Shown here: piece by piece, positions 30,965-39,329 of the stretch
Numbering within the stretch: the stretch's first letter is position 1
Layout of the letters: each line of letters opens with the position of its first letter
NCBI GenBank assembly: GCA_023399275.1
Contig: JAEWQH010000076.1
Location: 1-51,080, forward strand
From: Bacillota bacterium
Lineage (GTDB): Bacteria; Bacillota; Clostridia; Christensenellales; CAG-138
Direction of reading: 5' to 3'
Length of the DNA stretch: 51,080 nucleotides
Made by a program: the position numbers and the translations under genes
Notes under the pieces: generated by a model
Databases searched by the model: none
Told to the model about the DNA's origin: nothing
What the model saw: the letters and a program-made list of their open reading frames with translations, nothing else

Positions 30965-32377
30965 TCAATAGACGTACCACTGGTTGACATACGCCAGCAA
31001 ATACAGCACAAACAGCACGATACAGAGGAGCGTGGCAATCCGATCGACCGCCTTCTTTTCCGTGATGGCGCCGAGTGCAAGCGCAAGCGGATACGCAGCC
31101 GTGAGATATCGCGGCCCCGAAAGCAGCCAAGTCGCGCCCATGCAGACCGCAAAATATGCGATAAAATACGCAACATTAGACGCGCGCAGCTTGTTCTGCG
31201 CCGCGATGACGATGCCGAGCGACGCAAAGAGGTAGACGAGATTTGGAAGCCATAACCCCCAGAGCATACGGATATCGTCCGCAAACGCACCTGTGGCATT
31301 GTTGACCAGCGTCGCCGTCGTTGCGAAAAACCAGCCAAGCTGCTGATGCCAGTGCTCGCTTTGGTAGGTCAAAAACATCAGCGCGTTTCCGCTCACGCGG
31401 TAGTTGATGTAGAAATACGCCAGCAACCCTGCCGGAATGAATAACAGCGAAAGCGCGTTTCCCGCCATGCGCAGCCCCCAGCGCGTGTCCTTTCCGCGCA
31501 AAGGGCGATCGCGGATGATTCCGCCGATCAGCTCAAAGCACGCGGGCACAAAGAGTAAAACGCCCGGCATACGCGTAAACGCCGCAAGAAAGCCGATGAT
31601 CCCCGCCACTGGATAGAGGTTTTTCCGAACCGCATAGACGCATGCGACGCTGAGCAGCAAAAACAGGCTGTCCGACAGCGGCGCGGAGAAGAGAAACGAA
31701 GCCGGCAGGATGCACAGGTATTTCAATGCGCGCAGCGCGCCTTTTTTATCCGTGTCCAGCAATGCCAGCTCATACAGCAGGTAGGCCGCAAACACCCAGC
31801 ATAGGTTTGACACGATCAGCCCGCTGACGAGATAATTATCGACGATGAAGTTCACGCCGCGCACCAGATACGGATACAGCGGCAAAAAGACCAGCAGCAG
31901 CCGGTCGTCGCCCGTATTGACATAGCCGTTTTGCGCGATGTTGAGGTAGTGGCGGCTGTCCGTTCCAAGCTGATTCCAGATACCCAGGCTATCGAGCAGC
32001 CCGCCGGAATACGCCTGATACAGTTGCGAAAGCGCATACGTAAAGACGAAGATCAGCAACCGAAACAGCGTAAGGTAAAACAGCAGCTGCAGTGCGGGGT
32101 GCATTCGCTGCCGCCTGGCACTGCGCTTGCCCTCCACGGCGCGCGCGGGCAGCCATGGTTTTCTACTCCACGCCGCCATCCACTGCGGGATAAAGCGGAT
32201 GCCCAGCAGCGCAAAGAGAAACGCGCTTGCCGCCGCCGCGACGACCGCAAGCGGGTTGCTAGGCGCCTTCGTAAAAACCCACACGGCAAACGCCGTGAAC
32301 AATACGATTAAGGGTACCGATGTAAACAGCACCCTTTTCCAGATCCATGCGTTTTGTTTGTTGGTCGAGTTCCGCAT
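30965..32377 (-). CDS. PIG-V-like mannosyltransferase family membrane protein (GT-C fold)
   Basis: A 470-residue membrane protein with about 11-12 hydrophobic segments. ATG at 32377 (MRNSTNKQNAWIWKR) is chosen because it follows GAGGGAC at the end of the preceding gene. A longer frame upstream only reads antisense-like sequence. After the third membrane segment the first extracytoplasmic loop has GTDSRHYLNIAQNGYVN followed by FLPLYPYLVRGVNFI. This matches the D-x-x-H-Y...IA..GY...FFPLYP pattern of PIG-V/GPI mannosyltransferase II relatives, which use polyprenyl-phosphate-mannose. Bacterial members are thought to glycosylate lipids or surface polymers; the acceptor is unknown. It is the last gene of the nfeD-floA operon, 8 bases after the preceding gene. 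Confidence 0.8.
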   Translation of the reverse strand: MRNSTNKQNAWIWKRVLFTSVPLIVLFTAFAVWVFTKAPSNPLAVVAAAASAFLFALLGIRFIPQWMAAWSRKPWLPARAVEGKRSARRQRMHPALQLLFYLTLFRLLIFVFTYALSQLYQAYSGGLLDSLGIWNQLGTDSRHYLNIAQNGYVNTGDDRLLLVFLPLYPYLVRGVNFIVDNYLVSGLIVSNLCWVFAAYLLYELALLDTDKKGALRALKYLCILPASFLFSAPLSDSLFLLLSVACVYAVRKNLYPVAGIIGFLAAFTRMPGVLLFVPACFELIGGIIRDRPLRGKDTRWGLRMAGNALSLLFIPAGLLAYFYINYRVSGNALMFLTYQSEHWHQQLGWFFATTATLVNNATGAFADDIRMLWGLWLPNLVYLFASLGIVIAAQNKLRASNVAYFIAYFAVCMGATWLLSGPRYLTAAYPLALALGAITEKKAVDRIATLLCIVLFVLYLLAYVNQWYVY

Positions 32378-32385
32378 CGGCGTAC

Positions 32386-32937
32386 TTAGTCCCTCAGCGC
32401 AAGGCAAGGCCCGAGTATTTCGGCCATCACAAGCCCGCTGCGCGCACGCTCCACGTCCCAGACAAAGGCGCTTTCCCCTGCGGTCCTGCCGCCCTGTGCA
32501 GCCGGCTGGACGGGCGCTTTTTCCGGCGGGCAATCCTGTACGATGCCGGTCGCGCTCGTCTCCTCGTGCGCATGCCCGCTCTCGCTGCTGGCGGTCACGG
32601 TGTGCGTAATGGAGCTCTGCGCTTCGCGCAGCGTGCTCGTCGCCATCGTGAGCCCGGGCTGCACATCGTGCGCGGGCTCGCCTTCAAGCACGGTGCCGGA
32701 TACGCCTTCATATGAACCGGAGCCTTCTTCCGGCGCCTGCACGCTGCTTTGCACGGGGCGCATGCTCGGCGTAAGCGGCGCGGTTCTCATCGGCGCCGGA
32801 GCATGCCGGGGCGCGGGCGCCTGCTGCCTTGCGGCACGCTGGCGCTCTGCCTCCGCCTTTGCTGCTTGTTGTTTCTTCTTTGCCGCCATCGGGACTACGA
32901 CCCAAATGATCGCCAGAAGAATCAGAATAACTTCCAT
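32386..32937 (-). CDS. Small membrane-anchored protein of unknown function
   Basis: A 183-residue protein. MEVILILLAIIWVVVPMAA is a single N-terminal membrane helix. It is followed by a basic Lys/Gln/Ala/Arg-rich helix (KKKQQAAKAEAERQRAARQQ) and then a disordered Pro/Ala/Ser/Thr-rich region with many His and Glu. No domain is recognised. The gene starts 2 bases after floA with only a weak ribosome binding site, so its translation is probably coupled to floA, and it ends 8 bases before the PIG-V-like gene. Position suggests a partner of the FloA microdomain, which is inference only. Confidence 0.65.
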   Translation of the reverse strand: MEVILILLAIIWVVVPMAAKKKQQAAKAEAERQRAARQQAPAPRHAPAPMRTAPLTPSMRPVQSSVQAPEEGSGSYEGVSGTVLEGEPAHDVQPGLTMATSTLREAQSSITHTVTASSESGHAHEETSATGIVQDCPPEKAPVQPAAQGGRTAGESAFVWDVERARSGLVMAEILGPCLALRD

Positions 32938-32939
32938 GG

Positions 32940-33920
32940 CTATTTCTTATTATCGGTGGGCGCAGGTTTCGTGCCCTTGCCGATGGCTGTGCGCATCTCC
33001 GTGTCGGAGTGGACGTTCTGCATGCGGTAATAGTCCATCACGCCGAGATTTCCTTCGCGGAATGCCTGCGCCATGGCGCGCGGCACCTCCGCCTCCGCCT
33101 CGACGACGCGCGCGCGCATGCCCGCGACCGCGGCGATGTTCTCCTGCTCCTGCGCAACCGCCATCGCACGGCGCTCCTCGGCCTTGGCCTGCGCGATGCG
33201 CTTGTCCGCCTCAGCCTGATCGATCTGCAGCTGCGCGCCGACGTTGCGGCCGACGTCCACATCCGCGATGTCGATGGAGAGAATCTCAAATGCGGTGCCC
33301 GCGTCGAGGCCCTTATCCAGAACCGTGCGGGAGATCTTATCCGGGTTTTCGAGCACGTCCTTGTGGCTCTTGCTGGAGCCGACCGTGGTGACGATGCCCT
33401 CGCCGATACGCGCGATGATGGTCTCCTCGCCCGCGCCGCCTACGAGGCGGTCGATATTGGCGCGCACCGTCACGCGCGCTTTGGCGCGCAGCTCGATGCC
33501 ATCCATGGCGACCGCGGCGATGACCGGGGTCTCGATGACCTTGGGGTTGACGCTCATCTGAACGGCGGTGAGCACGTCGCGCCCCGCCAGATCGATGGCG
33601 CAGCTCTGTTCAAAGCCGAGCGGGATGCCCGCGCGCTGCGCTGCGATGAGCGCATTGATGACGCGGTCTACGTTGCCGCCCGCAAGATAGTGCGCCTCGA
33701 GCTTATTGATGGAGACATCCAGCCCGGCCTTGGTGGCCTTGATCATCGGGTTGACGATGCGGCTGGGGATAACTTTGCGCACGCGCATGCCGACGAGTTG
33801 GAAGATGCCGATGCGCACGCCGGAAGCGCGCGCCGAGATCCACAGCCCGAGGGGCACGAAGCTGAAAAACAGAACCAGAAAGATGATTGCCAAAATAACG
33901 ATGACGATTGGTCCAAACAT
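32940..33920 (-). CDS. floA: Flotillin-like protein FloA
   Basis: A 326-residue protein of normal FloA (YqfA) length. An N-terminal membrane hairpin (about 3-28) is followed by SARASGVRIGIFQLVGMRVRKVIPSRIVNPMIKATKAGL, the hallmark FloA start. The PHB/SPFH part includes VDRVINALIAAQRAGIPLGFEQSCAIDLAGRDV. The C-terminal coiled coil is rich in EA repeats (AEADKRIAQAKAEERRAMA, ARVVEAEAEVPRAMAQAFREG). FloA organises functional membrane microdomains in Firmicutes and affects secretion, signalling and wall synthesis. AGGAGG precedes the start. Upstream is nfeD, its usual partner. The two downstream genes are tightly linked. Confidence 0.95.
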   Translation of the reverse strand: MFGPIVIVILAIIFLVLFFSFVPLGLWISARASGVRIGIFQLVGMRVRKVIPSRIVNPMIKATKAGLDVSINKLEAHYLAGGNVDRVINALIAAQRAGIPLGFEQSCAIDLAGRDVLTAVQMSVNPKVIETPVIAAVAMDGIELRAKARVTVRANIDRLVGGAGEETIIARIGEGIVTTVGSSKSHKDVLENPDKISRTVLDKGLDAGTAFEILSIDIADVDVGRNVGAQLQIDQAEADKRIAQAKAEERRAMAVAQEQENIAAVAGMRARVVEAEAEVPRAMAQAFREGNLGVMDYYRMQNVHSDTEMRTAIGKGTKPAPTDNKK

Positions 33921-33947
33921 AATACTACCTCCTGATATTCGGTGTGG

Positions 33948-33971
33948 CTGCCGGCCCGCTCAGGCCGGCAG
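33948..33971. other. GC-rich hairpin between nfeD and floA
   Basis: CTGCCGGC and GCCGGCAG form a perfect 8-base stem around an 8-base loop, with no T run. It may be a processing or stabilising stem that lets floA be expressed at a different level from nfeD. The function is inferred. Confidence 0.45.
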
Positions 33972-34009
33972 GGTCGCTCCTAAGCCGCTTCACGCCGCAC
34001 AGGGGCGCG

Positions 34010-34552
34010 TCAGTCGGCCGGCTGGTCGGGCGCCGCTTCCGCCGCGCCGCCGGTGCGGACGAGAATCTGCATGCCCTCCGCCTTGATGATGGTAACCATT
34101 TCCCCTTTGGGGATAAACTCGCCCGCGGTGGTGACATCCAGCCGCTTTCCGTCGAATTCGGCTATGCCGGAGGGGCGCAGCGTCGAAATGGCAACGCCGG
34201 TTTTACCAAGCAGGTCCGCCTTGACGGAGGCGATCTCCGGCACGGAGGTGCCGTCGACCTGATCCTTGAGTATCAGAAAGGACTTGCTCAGCCGGCCGCG
34301 CTGCATGGATCGTATCACCCAGACCAGCCCGAGAATGATGATCAGCAGGGCGATGGCGATGATATACACCGCTACGCGCGGATGCCCCCACCCCAACTGC
34401 ATCACGATGACCGCGAGCAGTGAGAGAAGCCCCGTGGCGCCTGCCAGGCCGACGCCGGGCGTGAAGAGCTCGATGATGAACATCACGAGTGCAACGATAA
34501 GGCAGACGACAGTCGCAACCGCGGTCGGCCCCAGCAGCTCATAAAACCCCAT
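34010..34552 (-). CDS. nfeD: NfeD family protein, FloA partner
   Basis: A 180-residue short-form NfeD. Three membrane helices (about 10-28, 34-52, 58-80) include VMFIIELFTPGVGLAGATGLLSLL, the NfeD membrane signature. The C-terminal part (about 105-170) is an OB-fold domain with DLLGKTGVAISTLRPSGIAEFDGKRLDV and GEFIPKGEMVTIIKAEGMQILVR. No ClpP-like protease domain is present, as in the short form. NfeD proteins sit beside flotillin genes across bacteria and are thought to work with them in the membrane. Start preceded by AAAGGAGGC. First gene of the operon nfeD, floA, unknown, PIG-V-like. Confidence 0.92.
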   Translation of the reverse strand: MGFYELLGPTAVATVVCLIVALVMFIIELFTPGVGLAGATGLLSLLAVIVMQLGWGHPRVAVYIIAIALLIIILGLVWVIRSMQRGRLSKSFLILKDQVDGTSVPEIASVKADLLGKTGVAISTLRPSGIAEFDGKRLDVTTAGEFIPKGEMVTIIKAEGMQILVRTGGAAEAAPDQPAD

Positions 34553-34587
34553 GTCCGAAATGCCTCCTTTTGCGCGAGATCAGTTTT

Positions 34588-34595
34588 ATTATACC
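34588..34595 (-). promoter_or_regulatory. Extended -10 promoter element of nfeD-floA
   Basis: Minus strand TGG-TATAAT with TATAAT at 34593-34588, about 36 bases before the nfeD start. A TTGACA exists further upstream (34630-34625), but 31 bases away is too far for a normal -35. Confidence 0.5.
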
Positions 34596-34907
34596 ATATA
34601 CGGCGGCCGGAATCGAAATATTATTGTCAATCCGTCGAAAGTCCGTTTATTAGCGGGTAAACCGCGGCTTTTTCCTCGTTTCCAGGGCTCCTGTGCTGCA
34701 AAACGTCGATTCGTTTCGGCGGGTCAACTGCCGCAGCGGGATTTTGCGGGCTCAAGGCTTCTGCCCTGAACGATCCCGGCGCTTTTACGACAAGCCGGCA
34801 TTCTTGCTTCATCACGATACATACATCTGTCACAATGCCCTTGAAACGAGGGAACCGAGGCCCCCGCCGTCCGTATGCCCGCAGACGCGCGCGCTTTCCG
34901 CCCCGCT
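34596..34907. other. Intergenic stretch with possible dispersed-repeat sequence
   Basis: No gene is supported. It contains two short segments that resemble other intergenic segments in this window: 34628-34650 resembles 28873-28895, and 34752-34775 resembles 25582-25606. A repeat element or a decayed sequence is possible. No terminator with a T run was found after citG. Confidence 0.35.
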
Positions 34908-35738
34908 TCAGGCACTCTGCGCTGTGAGCGCATGCAGGAACATGGCGCAGGCAAGCAGATCCGCCGCCCCGCCCGGGCTTGCGCGCCAGATCCGGCACTG
35001 CGCGTCCAGCTCCTCCAGCGCCTCCTCCAGCGCGCGTCCTCCCGAAGGGAATGCCGCGGCGATCTCCCCCGCGCGGCGGCGAAGCGCCTCAGCGGTGGCC
35101 TCCCCGCAGCGGGCGAGGACATTCGCGTCCTCTACGGCCGCGATCAGCGCCAGCAACGCGATGCGCCAGCCATCCTCCTCGTTCGCGCCGAGCGATCGTG
35201 CGGCTGCGTATGCGTCCATCGCGGCCAGCGCATTGGGGAAACCGTCCTCCGCTTCACCCCGCGCCCCCCGCGCTCCATAGCGCGCATACGCCCGGCCGCC
35301 GCCCGCGCGCAGTTCTGCCGTAACCCCCTCGCAGACACGCGCCGCCGTTTGGCAAAGCATCCGCGGCGTCAGTAAAGCCCCGTTTTCGGCGCGGTGCCCG
35401 GCCGCATAGCAGAGCGCGCCGAGCAAAAACAGCGCACCTTTATGCGTATTGACGCCGTTCGTGGCGGCAAGCATCGCGGCTTCGGCCGCCACACCGTCGG
35501 CGCGGATGGCGGCGAGCCTGCCGTTCGGCGGCAAAGCCGCGTCCGCCGCACCCCTGGCGGCAAACCGCACAAAATAGGGTTCAAGCGCGTCCGCGCTGCC
35601 AAGCAGCAGCGGCAAGTCCATGTCGCTGTGCGCACCGCTGTTTTGTGCATCCACGAGGCCGGGCTTCGGCGTCAGCCGCGCTTCCCGTGCCAGCGCATCC
35701 CGCGCGAGTGCGCCGATTTGCTCCGATCGGGGCGTCAC
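34908..35738 (-). CDS. citG: Triphosphoribosyl-dephospho-CoA synthase CitG
   Basis: A 276-residue enzyme that makes the citrate lyase prosthetic-group precursor from ATP and dephospho-CoA. The start is GTG at 35738, overlapping the citC stop (GTGA). Conserved blocks are LTPKPGLVDAQNSGAHSDMD, TNGVNTHKGALFLLGAL, GARGARGEAEDGFPNALAAM, and near the end SPGGAADLLACAMFLHAL, where most family members have SPGGCADLL. The length is normal. It is the last gene of citX-citC-citG. A CitG-like enzyme can also serve malonate decarboxylase (MdcB), but the CitC and CitX neighbours favour citrate lyase. Confidence 0.9.
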   Translation of the reverse strand: MTPRSEQIGALARDALAREARLTPKPGLVDAQNSGAHSDMDLPLLLGSADALEPYFVRFAARGAADAALPPNGRLAAIRADGVAAEAAMLAATNGVNTHKGALFLLGALCYAAGHRAENGALLTPRMLCQTAARVCEGVTAELRAGGGRAYARYGARGARGEAEDGFPNALAAMDAYAAARSLGANEEDGWRIALLALIAAVEDANVLARCGEATAEALRRRAGEIAAAFPSGGRALEEALEELDAQCRIWRASPGGAADLLACAMFLHALTAQSA

Positions 35739-36697
35739 AGCGCATTCTCCCGGATGTAGTCGAGCGTGGATTGCGGCACGAGCGGCGCGATCTCACCGAT
35801 CCGTCCCTCGCGCCAAAGCGCGCGCACACGCGATGCCGAGACCGGCGCCCCGCCGACCGCCTTGCGCGCGATCACGCGCACACCGACGCCGCGCGGGGGC
35901 AAAACCGCACTCAACGTCTCGTTATATGCCGCGGTCATAGGGTCGAGCGGCTCCTCGCCGACAAAGCGCAGCGCGGTGCCGCAGGCGGGCGCGATCCGTT
36001 CGGCAAACAGCGTCGCATCCAGCCGCGCGCAGGCCAGCGCCGCCTCACCGGCGTCCTTGAAAAAATAGTCGGGAAACGTTGCGGCGGAGATGATATAGTC
36101 TCCCCCCGCAACGACCGATACATTTGCCAGATCGCCGCACCCCGCGCGCACAAGCCGAAGCCGCGCCGCTGCGGACACATGCGCCGCATCCGCGGAGAGC
36201 ACAAAGACATTCAGCCGCTTGCACCCCGCAGCCGCGCTCTCCACGAGATGGCGGTGCCCCAGCGTGAACGGATCCGCGTTCATCACGACGGCTCCGTCCG
36301 CCTTCGGCAGCGCGTCCAAATAACGCTCCAGCGCGCCGCGGTGGCTCTCAAGCAGGGCCGCATCCTGCGTTTTTGCGAGCGGATAGAAGCAGAGCGATGA
36401 AAACAGCGGCGCGTATGCGGGTTTTGTCACCACGAAGACATTGGGCACGCCGCCGGATCGCATGGTTTGATACAGGTGCGTCGCGAGCGCGGGCAGAATC
36501 CCCTCGCCCTGATGCCGCTCCTCCACCGCCAGCGAGCGGATGGCGTTGCCTGCGATGCCGCCGAGCGCAAGCAGCGTCTCTCCCTCAAACGCGCCGTACA
36601 GCGCGGTGACCGCGCGATCCAGCCGGATGCCCGCACGCGCATAAAACGCAGCGATCTCCTCCCGCTCGCGCACGAGCGAAAGCGAACGAATCTCCAT
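35735..36697 (-). CDS. citC: [Citrate (pro-3S)-lyase] ligase CitC
   Basis: A 320-residue enzyme that acetylates the thiol of the citrate lyase acyl carrier with acetate and ATP. The N-terminal part (about 1-115) is a GNAT-like domain with ALGGIAGNAIRSLAVEERHQGEGI. The C-terminal part (about 130-320) is a nucleotidyltransferase with GAVVMNADPFTLGHRHLVE (the HxGH-like ATP site) and the closing GAPVSASRVRALWREG. AAGGAGAT precedes the ATG. It begins 21 bases after citX and overlaps citG by 4 bases. Confidence 0.93.
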   Translation of the reverse strand: MEIRSLSLVREREEIAAFYARAGIRLDRAVTALYGAFEGETLLALGGIAGNAIRSLAVEERHQGEGILPALATHLYQTMRSGGVPNVFVVTKPAYAPLFSSLCFYPLAKTQDAALLESHRGALERYLDALPKADGAVVMNADPFTLGHRHLVESAAAGCKRLNVFVLSADAAHVSAAARLRLVRAGCGDLANVSVVAGGDYIISAATFPDYFFKDAGEAALACARLDATLFAERIAPACGTALRFVGEEPLDPMTAAYNETLSAVLPPRGVGVRVIARKAVGGAPVSASRVRALWREGRIGEIAPLVPQSTLDYIRENAL

Positions 36698-36718
36698 GGC
36701 GTATCTCCTTCCGGCTGC

Positions 36719-37228
36719 TCAGGACAGCGTCTGCATCAGCCGGTCCACGGCTGCGCGCACTTCATCCGCCGCGTGCAGACGGCGCGCATAGCAGGCGCGC
36801 CCCGCTTTTCCGCAGACGATGCACGCGCGCTCGTCAAACCCGATCTCCTCGCGTGCGACGCGCGTCCCGTCCGGCCTGATCACATCCATATCCCACAGCC
36901 GCCCGTAGGGGCCGTATTCTTCAAGCTTGCAGAGCTCCATCTTCAAAAATCCCGGCTCGGTCTTCACCGCCAGATAGGCTTCATCCCCCGTATCCTTTTC
37001 ATGCGCCTCAAACAGCAGCGGCGCGAGCTCACAGCGCACCAGCAAGCGCCCCATCGCGGATATCCCCGCGTCAAAAAGGCGCCGGGTACCGGCCGATTTC
37101 TTCACCGGCCCCGGCGACACAACCGTAAACACCGCGACGCAGGCGCCCGGAAAGCGCTTCTGCAGGCCGGCGATATAGGCCGCGCGCGCATCCCGGGCGG
37201 CCAGAAGCTGCTGCAGCGTGATCTCCAT
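36719..37228 (-). CDS. citX: Holo-citrate lyase synthase CitX (apo-citrate lyase phosphoribosyl-dephospho-CoA transferase)
   Basis: A 169-residue protein of usual CitX size. It transfers the CitG product to the acyl carrier subunit CitD. The start at 37228 (MEITLQQLLAARDARAAYI) matches the family N-terminus, though its ribosome binding site is poor. Upstream in-frame Met codons give a Cys-rich, non-homologous extension. Motifs are CVAVFTVVSPGPVKKS, RRLFDAGISAM and the conserved GRLWDMDVIRPDG followed by REEIGFDERACIVCGKAGRACYARRLH, the CitX-type C-x-x-C segment. First gene of the cit cluster, with a good promoter. No citD, citE or citF is present in the window. Confidence 0.9.
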   Translation of the reverse strand: MEITLQQLLAARDARAAYIAGLQKRFPGACVAVFTVVSPGPVKKSAGTRRLFDAGISAMGRLLVRCELAPLLFEAHEKDTGDEAYLAVKTEPGFLKMELCKLEEYGPYGRLWDMDVIRPDGTRVAREEIGFDERACIVCGKAGRACYARRLHAADEVRAAVDRLMQTLS

Positions 37229-37282
37229 TTCAATCCAACGGCACGCCGGGTTCGATTTTTCTTGGCTGGCGCACCCGCAGTC

Positions 37283-37311
37283 ATCATAGCATAAACATGC
37301 AGTATTGTAAA
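37283..37311 (-). promoter_or_regulatory. Promoter of citX-citC-citG
   Basis: Minus strand TTTACA (37311-37306), 17 bases, TATGAT (37288-37283). Leader of about 48 bases to citX. Confidence 0.65.
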
Positions 37312-37640
37312 ACGTGCACAGGCAGAGTTTTTTCTCGATAAAGCGCCGTTTCGCCAAATCAAGCGCGCAGAAACGCCGTTATTGTGCGCATGTATACCGA
37401 AATGCTCGCATGCCCGCCCGCCGCCCGTCGCCGGCCGCGCAATGCATATTGGCCGCGCACATGATTGCATATTCAAAAGAACGATGCGTAGCCCGCAGCG
37501 CGCAATCAGCCGAAAAGCGGCATTCCTGCGTGACGGTGCGCGCAACGGGTGGTACAGTAAAGACAGACGGCGCGTTTCGTAACACCGTCACAGAACGTTT
37601 TCCTGATTTTGTTACAATGTATCAAAAGGAGGGGGGAAGA
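37312..37640. other. Intergenic region between divergent citX and DUF4256 genes
   Basis: About 330 bases with no supported gene. It must hold the plus-strand promoter for the DUF4256 gene; candidates are TACAGT near 37551 and TACAAT near 37612, neither with a good -35. No clear operator or riboswitch was seen. Confidence 0.4.
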
Positions 37641-38201
37641 ATGAGTCAGGCGATATTTTCCATGGAACAGGCGGAAGAACTGCTGCAGACACTCAAGGGT
37701 CGGTTTTTGGAGCATATGCCGCGGCACGCGGACCTGCTCTGGGAGTCGGTCGAGGCGCGGCTTCGCAGCCACCCGGGCAAGCTTTGGCCGCTGCATATGA
37801 TGGAGTCCACCGGCGGCGAACCGGACGTGTTCGCGCTCGACGAGGCGACAGGGGAGCTTGTGTTTTTCGATTTCTCCGAGGAGAGCCCGGCCGGGCGGCG
37901 AAACCTCTGCTACGACCGCGCGGCGCTGGAGCGCCGAAAAGAGAACAAACCGGCGAATGCCGCGCTGGAGATGGCAGCGCAGATGGGCGTTTCGCTGCTG
38001 ACGGAGGAAGAATACCGCGCGCTGCAGGCCCGCGGCGCGTTTGACCGCAAGACCTCGAGCTGGGTACGCACCCCGCCGGAGATCCGCGCGCTCGGCGGCG
38101 CGCTGTTTTGCGACCGGCGCTACGAACACGTGTTTACCTACCACAACGGCGCAGAGTCCTACTACAGCGCGCGCGGGTTCCGTGCGTCGCTTCGGATCTA
38201 G
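37641..38201 (+). CDS. DUF4256 family protein
   Basis: A 186-residue protein matching DUF4256 along its whole length. Conserved pieces are LLQTLKGRFLEHMPRHADLLW, MMESTGGEPDVFALDEATGE, FFDFSEESPAGRRNLCYDRA, LLTEEEYRALQARGAFDRKT, SSWVRTPPEIRALGGALFCD and VFTYHNGAESYYSARGFRA. The ATG at 37641 is preceded by AAAGGAGGGGGG, a very strong ribosome binding site; longer upstream frames are rejected. The family is common in Firmicutes and Bacteroidetes and has no known function. It is monocistronic, with a terminator just downstream. Confidence 0.88.
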   Translation: MSQAIFSMEQAEELLQTLKGRFLEHMPRHADLLWESVEARLRSHPGKLWPLHMMESTGGEPDVFALDEATGELVFFDFSEESPAGRRNLCYDRAALERRKENKPANAALEMAAQMGVSLLTEEEYRALQARGAFDRKTSSWVRTPPEIRALGGALFCDRRYEHVFTYHNGAESYYSARGFRASLRI

Positions 38202-38254
38202 CGGGCGCTGCGCCTCCGCCCGAAGAAAAGCCGTGCGCCTTTCTGCAGGGGTAT

Positions 38255-38307
38255 AAGGCTGCCGTTCGAGTGGCGATCGCCGCCGGCATAAAGCGCAGCC
38301 TTTTTTT
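38255..38307 (+). terminator. Terminator after the DUF4256 gene
   Basis: AAGGCTGC and GCAGCCTT flank a loop that holds a second small stem (GGCGATCGCC), followed by a run of seven T. The T run ends three bases before the -35 of the next gene. Confidence 0.75.
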
Positions 38308-38309
38308 GC

Positions 38310-38338
38310 TTGCGCAAAACCGTGTTCTATGCTATAAA
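38310..38338 (+). promoter_or_regulatory. Promoter of the DMT transporter gene
   Basis: TTGCGC at 38310-38315, 17 bases, TATAAA at 38333-38338, preceded by TGC (extended -10). Confidence 0.6.
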
Positions 38339-38392
38339 ACAGTTCAAATACCGATTTTTCCCGCCGCCCTGTCGGGCGGAAGACGGAGCTGT

Positions 38393-39310
38393 ATGAAAAA
38401 AGGACTCCTGCTCGGACTGCTCGCGTCGTTTTTCTTCGCGTTCACGTTTTTGCTCAACCGCAGCATGCACCTCTCCGGCGGCAGCTGGATCTGGAGCGCG
38501 AGCCTGCGGTATCTCTTCACTTTCCCGGTCTTTACGCTGCTCGTCTGGCGTGGTCCGGGCTTTTCGCGTGTGCACGCCGCCATTCGTCGCGCTCCGCTGC
38601 GCTGGCTCCTGTGGAGTACCGTCGGCTTCGGCCTGTTCTACGCGCCGATCTCCTACGCGGGCGACCACGGCGAGAGCTGGCTGATCGCCGCGAGCTGGCA
38701 GATCACCATCGTGATGGGGCTGCTGCTTTCCCCGCTGTTTCACAAGCGCATCGCGCTCAGAAACCTCGGTGCGGCGGCGGTCATCCTCATCGGCGTGTTT
38801 CTGCTGCAGGTGCAAAACATCGTTTCGCTCAACCTCGCCTCGCTGGAAGGTACGCTACCGCCAATCCTGCTCGCCGCGGTCGCATACCCGCTCGGCAACC
38901 GCAAGATGATGGCGCTCTGCCCGCCCGAGCTGACCACGACGGAGCGCATCTATGGCATGACGCTCTGCAGTCTTCCGTTCTGGCTTCTGCTCGCGGTGTA
39001 CGGCCTGCTGACGCGCGGCGCGCCCTCCGCTTCCCAGGCGGCGCAGTCCCTCGGCGTCGCGCTGCTCTCGGGCGTAGTCGCGACGCTGCTGTTTTTCCGC
39101 GCAACGGATTTGGTCAAGCACAGCCAGCGCCAGCTCGCACTCGTGGAATCCACGCAGTCTTTCGAGGTGCTCTTTACGCTGCTCGGCGGCGTGCTGCTGC
39201 TGCACGACGCACCGCCGGATGCGTTCGGCTGGGCAGGCGTTGCGCTCATCGTCGCTGGGATGGCGCTGAGCAGCCTCGCATCGCTGGATCGGAGGGTGCC
39301 GGCGGAATAG
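38393..39310 (+). CDS. DMT superfamily transporter (EmrE-like multidrug resistance efflux family)
   Basis: A 305-residue protein with ten hydrophobic segments in two repeats. ATG at 38393 (MKKGLLLGLLASFFFAFTFL) follows GACGGAG. Recognisable pieces are LNRSMHLSGGSWIWSASLRY in the first repeat, DHGESWLIAASWQITIVMGLL, and LVKHSQRQLALVESTQSFEVLF with a late GWAGVALIVAGM in the second. This matches the ten-helix family sometimes annotated as multidrug resistance efflux transporter (PF13536-like). The substrate is unknown. It has its own promoter and converges on the FtsW-like gene. Confidence 0.85.
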   Translation: MKKGLLLGLLASFFFAFTFLLNRSMHLSGGSWIWSASLRYLFTFPVFTLLVWRGPGFSRVHAAIRRAPLRWLLWSTVGFGLFYAPISYAGDHGESWLIAASWQITIVMGLLLSPLFHKRIALRNLGAAAVILIGVFLLQVQNIVSLNLASLEGTLPPILLAAVAYPLGNRKMMALCPPELTTTERIYGMTLCSLPFWLLLAVYGLLTRGAPSASQAAQSLGVALLSGVVATLLFFRATDLVKHSQRQLALVESTQSFEVLFTLLGGVLLLHDAPPDAFGWAGVALIVAGMALSSLASLDRRVPAE

Positions 39311-39329
39311 GCTTCGCCTCCCTCTGCGA

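Noticed and set aside
37314..37640. Extended start of the DUF4256 protein at 37314
   Set aside because: The extra 109 residues are not homologous, and a very strong ribosome binding site precedes the ATG at 37641.
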